DNA from: Lachnospiraceae bacterium
GTDB taxonomy: Bacteria; Bacillota_A; Clostridia; Lachnospirales; Lachnospiraceae
Assembly (NCBI GenBank): GCA_017553965.1
Contig: JAFZJK010000039.1
Coordinates: forward strand, 1 to 9,394
Reading direction: 5' to 3'
Length of the DNA stretch: 9,394 nucleotides
The position numbers and the translations under genes are program-made. Shown here in pieces: positions 6,348 to 9,394 of the stretch; position 1 is the first letter of the stretch, and the number at the start of each line of letters is the position of its first letter. The notes under the pieces were generated by a model. That model did not search any database. It was not told where the DNA came from and was given only the letters and a program-made list of their open reading frames with translations.

Positions 6348-7013
6348 TTACAGTACAAGATTGCTGATTATATCCTTGCTTAAAGGAGAAATGCATATCG
6401 AACCGTTCTCCATATAAGCTATCTTAATATCTTTACCGGTCTTACTGTCCTGACGGTCGGGCGATCTGGCTATGATATCTGCGATCCTTATCTGCATCGG
6501 AGTCATATCAGAACAGATGACAAAACAGTTCTCATTTCCGCCGGCCCCTGCCCAGGCTGTACCCCTGAGTGACCCGAGTACCACGATATTCCCTTTTGAT
6601 ACAAGGCTTGCTCCCGGATTTACATCACCGAGCACTATAAGACCCGTATCGCTTTCCAGTGCCTGTCCGGATCTTAAGTTTCCCTTATATATCCTGGCAT
6701 TTGCCGCTGTAAGCTCATTTATCTTTTTCTCAACAGCCTGCTTAAACACAGCATTACCTTCTTCGGAATTATCAAGGATACATACTATCTCTAACTGGGT
6801 ATTATCCATGATGCACTTTATAAGCTCTTCCTTCTGCTCCCCGGTAAGCTTCTTACCCTCGAAAGAAATGGCTGTTTTGGCATTTCCAAGGAATTTGGCA
6901 CTCTCCGAAAACTTTTTCTCCACTTTTTCTTTCAGAACATCATATTCCTCTGTCTCCGAAAGCACCAGGGTTATTCCGTTTTTTGAGCCTTTGATCATTA
7001 CTGAACCGTTCAT
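6348..7013 (-). CDS. minC: Septum site-determining protein MinC (FtsZ polymerisation inhibitor)
   Basis: A 221-residue, two-domain protein. The N-terminal domain (about 1-100; starts MNGSVMIKGSKNGITLVL) antagonises FtsZ polymers. The C-terminal beta-helix (about 106-211) dimerises and binds MinD. The C-domain marks are clear: NLRSGQ (112-117), GDVNPGASLVSKGNIVVLGSL (129-149), RGTAWAGAGGN (150-160) and TPMQIRIAD (171-179). The commonly seen RGxAHAG motif reads RGTAWAG here, placing Trp where His is frequent. The start is supported by AAAGGA nine bases upstream. Its stop codon lies within a weak AT-rich hairpin (6332-6353) without a U-tract. It follows the PBP2 gene by 32 bases with no terminator, so it probably belongs to the same transcript. 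Confidence 0.93.
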   Translation of the reverse strand: MNGSVMIKGSKNGITLVLSETEEYDVLKEKVEKKFSESAKFLGNAKTAISFEGKKLTGEQKEELIKCIMDNTQLEIVCILDNSEEGNAVFKQAVEKKINELTAANARIYKGNLRSGQALESDTGLIVLGDVNPGASLVSKGNIVVLGSLRGTAWAGAGGNENCFVICSDMTPMQIRIADIIARSPDRQDSKTGKDIKIAYMENGSICISPLSKDIISNLVL

Positions 7014-7045
7014 AATACTCCATCCTTTATTTTATCTTAACCTTT

Positions 7046-9394
7046 TTAGTCCGAAACATCGATGTTTGTAACCGTAGTGGTCTTAATATCACCTGAAAGA
7101 AGCCCTTCTTTGTTTTCTCCGTTAAAGTACAGTCCATATACTTCTCGTGCCAGCTTAGCCGCATTGGCTGAAGCATAACCGTTGGGAAGTACTACGGTAA
7201 CACTTATCTCAGGGTCTTCGTACGGTGCAAACGATATAAACAGACCATGGCTGGGGTGTGTAAGACTTACCTGTGCGGTACCTGTCTTTCCTGCCACACT
7301 GAATCCCAGATCTCCGTACAGCTTATTTAATGAATTGGCCGATGTATTAACCACGTTATACATACCGAGCTGTACAGCATTCCACTGTGATTGTGAATAT
7401 ATGTCGATCTTATTGTATATCGAAGCCTGGTTATCGACTATCATGTCCTTTTCCTTGTTGTTTATCCTGTCAACAAGAGTAAGGTCATATACGGTACCTC
7501 TGTTGGCTATGGCTGTCACATACTTTGATATCTGTATAGGTGCAAAGCTATGGTAATAACCGATTGATGTACGTACGGCATCCGTACTTGATATGGTAGG
7601 CATACTTTCAGGAAGCTCCACGCCGGATTTTTCAGCCAGACCAAACATCGTAGCATACTTCTGTATCTTTGATATACCTAAGCTATCGCTGTATTCCCCT
7701 TTTGCATCTAAAGACATTTCGTATCCGACTTTATAGAAGAAATAGTTACATGAATGCTGTATAGCAGAAGTAAGGTTGATCTTACCGTGGTTATCGGGGT
7801 ACTTCCAACACTTAGGTGAAGGATCTACTTCTTCAAAAATACCTTTATCTTCGATCAAAGTCGATGTAGTTATAACACCTTCTCCGAGACCTGCTAAAGC
7901 CATCAGCGGCTTAAATGTCGAACCTGTGGTTGTCATCTGCTGCGTGGTCCTGTTAAGGAGAGGTGCAGCCTGATTGTTCAGCAGTTTCTGATAATAATCC
8001 CAGTCAATCTTATTTGCCAGCATGTTGGCATCATAAGTAGGGTAAGTAACCAGTGCTCTTATATCACCTGTCTTAACATCCGTGATGACCAATGATCCGC
8101 TGCAGGGCTCAAGTGCCAGCATACCGGGTGTTATCTCCAGGTTTTTAAGCTTATCTATAACGAAATCATAAGGAGATATGTTGCCGTTTGCCAGCCTGTT
8201 GTAATCACTGGTATTCATCTTCAAGAATCCCTGATCGTAAAGGAGCAGGCAGCAGTCTCTTCCGGATATCTTATGGTTAAATATCAGCTGTCTGTATACG
8301 AGTTTTTCAAACTCGGTATTGTCCTTCAGGCTTTCTATGGCAAAATCATATATCTTTTTATATATTTCTTCGTTGGTATTGTAGTCGTCTTTTATACCAA
8401 GGAGTTCCAGATTTATCCAGCCTGCATTTATCGAGTAGCTTAAAAACTCCGCAAGAGATATCTTACCGTCGGCAAACTTCTTATACATCTCATCATTTGA
8501 ATCGACCTTATTCTTTAAGACTATCTCTTCTCTCTTTAAATACTGGTAGATGTAATCCAGATATCCCTGCATCTCTTCCGACAGGCTGTTATTTGCATCC
8601 TTTGACCCGAATGCCATAACGGTTTCCAGTCTGCTGTATATAAGATCCATTCTGTCGCAGAAGGTCTTGTAAGTCCTCTTTTCAACCGTAGTGGCATTTT
8701 CAGCCGAAAGGTGAGGTATATCTATCATTGCATTATCGAAAAATGCATTGTATACCTCATATATGGGTATCGTGATCTTACTTGCGGATGTGCCTTTTCC
8801 GCCGTAATCATCTGAATTGACTATCTTTGATATCAGAATAGCGGCTATGTTATTTTCAAGTATATGATAGCATGCTATCTGCATCTCGCGGTCTATGGTA
8901 AGATATACATCATTTCCGGCTTTGGGATCTTTATAAACCTCACTGGAAAGAACTTTTCCTCCGGAGTTAACCGTAAGTCTTACTTCACCCTTTGTACCTC
9001 TGAGTATACTGTCATACTCCTTTTCAAGTCCGGTTTTTCCAATTACATCCGAGGTTGAATAAACAGGAGTATCAAACCCTGCATTCATTTCCTCGGCTTC
9101 ATCCTCGTTCATCATACCGGTATATCCGAGGATATGCGCAAAATAAGTACTGTCATTATAAACTCGGGATGTCTGCTGCTTTATCTCCACTCCGGGCAGC
9201 TCACCCGCATTTTCCATGATTATGGCTATCAGTCTTTCATCCACATTGCTGCATACAGTAAACTGGGTATACTGTGGATAAAGGTTAAACAGCGTATACC
9301 TGAACATCATGACCTTTAATGCAAGATCTGTCGGATATTCGTCAGGTATGCTGAACATCGTTACGTTTTTACTTCCGTTTTTTAGGAAATCATA
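7046..9394 (-). CDS. mrdA: Penicillin-binding protein 2 (class B transpeptidase), N-terminus cut by window edge
   Basis: The elongation-specific transpeptidase that cross-links strands made by RodA. The frame is open to base 9394 (782 visible residues), so the ATG at 9358 is internal and the cytoplasmic tail and membrane anchor lie outside. The PBP dimerisation domain runs to about residue 165, with DVIGKTGLEKEYDSILRGTKG (split here as DVIGKTGLEK / EYDSILRG) near 116-136. All three active-site motifs are present: S492-T-F-K495, S548-C-N550 (HSCNYFF) and KTG at 703-705 (AGKTGTAQVS). Between LTIDREMQ (165-172) and GSLVITDVKTGDIRALV (433-449) is a mostly alpha-helical, charged insertion of about 250 residues that E. 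coli PBP2 lacks. The motif often seen as IGQG reads IGYY (611-614). It heads the visible operon, followed by minC after 32 bases. Confidence 0.93.
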   Translation of the reverse strand, partial: YDFLKNGSKNVTMFSIPDEYPTDLALKVMMFRYTLFNLYPQYTQFTVCSNVDERLIAIIMENAGELPGVEIKQQTSRVYNDSTYFAHILGYTGMMNEDEAEEMNAGFDTPVYSTSDVIGKTGLEKEYDSILRGTKGEVRLTVNSGGKVLSSEVYKDPKAGNDVYLTIDREMQIACYHILENNIAAILISKIVNSDDYGGKGTSASKITIPIYEVYNAFFDNAMIDIPHLSAENATTVEKRTYKTFCDRMDLIYSRLETVMAFGSKDANNSLSEEMQGYLDYIYQYLKREEIVLKNKVDSNDEMYKKFADGKISLAEFLSYSINAGWINLELLGIKDDYNTNEEIYKKIYDFAIESLKDNTEFEKLVYRQLIFNHKISGRDCCLLLYDQGFLKMNTSDYNRLANGNISPYDFVIDKLKNLEITPGMLALEPCSGSLVITDVKTGDIRALVTYPTYDANMLANKIDWDYYQKLLNNQAAPLLNRTTQQMTTTGSTFKPLMALAGLGEGVITTSTLIEDKGIFEEVDPSPKCWKYPDNHGKINLTSAIQHSCNYFFYKVGYEMSLDAKGEYSDSLGISKIQKYATMFGLAEKSGVELPESMPTISSTDAVRTSIGYYHSFAPIQISKYVTAIANRGTVYDLTLVDRINNKEKDMIVDNQASIYNKIDIYSQSQWNAVQLGMYNVVNTSANSLNKLYGDLGFSVAGKTGTAQVSLTHPSHGLFISFAPYEDPEISVTVVLPNGYASANAAKLAREVYGLYFNGENKEGLLSGDIKTTTVTNIDVSD

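Noticed and set aside
6332..6353. Hairpin at the minC stop codon as a terminator
   Set aside because: The stem is only 7 bp and AT-rich with an 8-base loop, and the following minus-strand bases are A-rich rather than U-rich.
6472..7071. A 199-codon open frame on the plus strand across minC
   Set aside because: It is exactly antisense to minC, its product is Ser/Pro/Phe-rich without a recognisable domain, and minC itself is clearly coding. It is a shadow frame.
9356..9394. ATG at 9358 as the true start of the PBP2 gene
   Set aside because: The same frame stays open to the window edge, and the expected membrane anchor of a PBP2 is missing from the visible part, so the real start lies outside.

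Overview
This window is a nearly gap-free, single-direction block of cell-envelope and cell-division genes. Every supported gene reads on the minus strand, so transcription runs from base 9394 towards base 1. The gene content (PBP2, MinC, MinD, MinE, RodA, MgsA in that order, then a lipoprotein D,D-carboxypeptidase), moderate AT richness, strong GGAGG-type ribosome binding sites and frequent ATA codons suggest a Gram-positive Clostridia, most likely a member of the Lachnospiraceae. That assignment is an inference from protein style and gene order; there is no rRNA here.

Upstream half (9394 to 3504): a class B penicillin-binding protein of the PBP2/MrdA type, cut at the right edge, is followed by minC, minD, minE, a SEDS glycosyltransferase of the RodA type, and a methylglyoxal synthase homologue. 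PBP2 (transpeptidase) and RodA (glycosyltransferase) form the core synthase of the side-wall elongation machinery. MinCDE places the division septum by blocking FtsZ assembly at the poles. minE and rodA overlap by 23 bases, so elongation and septum placement appear to be expressed together. mreBCD would be expected just beyond the right edge.

Middle (3450 to 1907): a DacA-type D-Ala-D-Ala carboxypeptidase with a lipoprotein signal comes next. Then comes the best-looking promoter in the window, with a perfect TATAAT and an operator-like dyad at the start site. It drives a small, unrecognised P-loop protein that ends at a strong intrinsic terminator.

Left end (1882 to 1): only 24 bases past the terminator U-tract, a single-pass membrane protein of the HlyD/membrane-fusion type begins. 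It runs into yggS (PLP-binding protein) through a TGATG stop/start overlap. yggS is cut by the left edge; in Firmicutes this position is usually followed by sepF.

Most of the window is an ordinary conserved locus. The points most worth a second look are: the MgsA homologue, which lacks two aspartates known to be needed for catalysis; a roughly 250-residue insertion inside PBP2; unusual SEDS motifs in RodA; the orphan P-loop gene with its dyad promoter; and how the hlyD-like/yggS pair is transcribed across a terminator. I saw no mobile element, CRISPR array, tRNA or rRNA.
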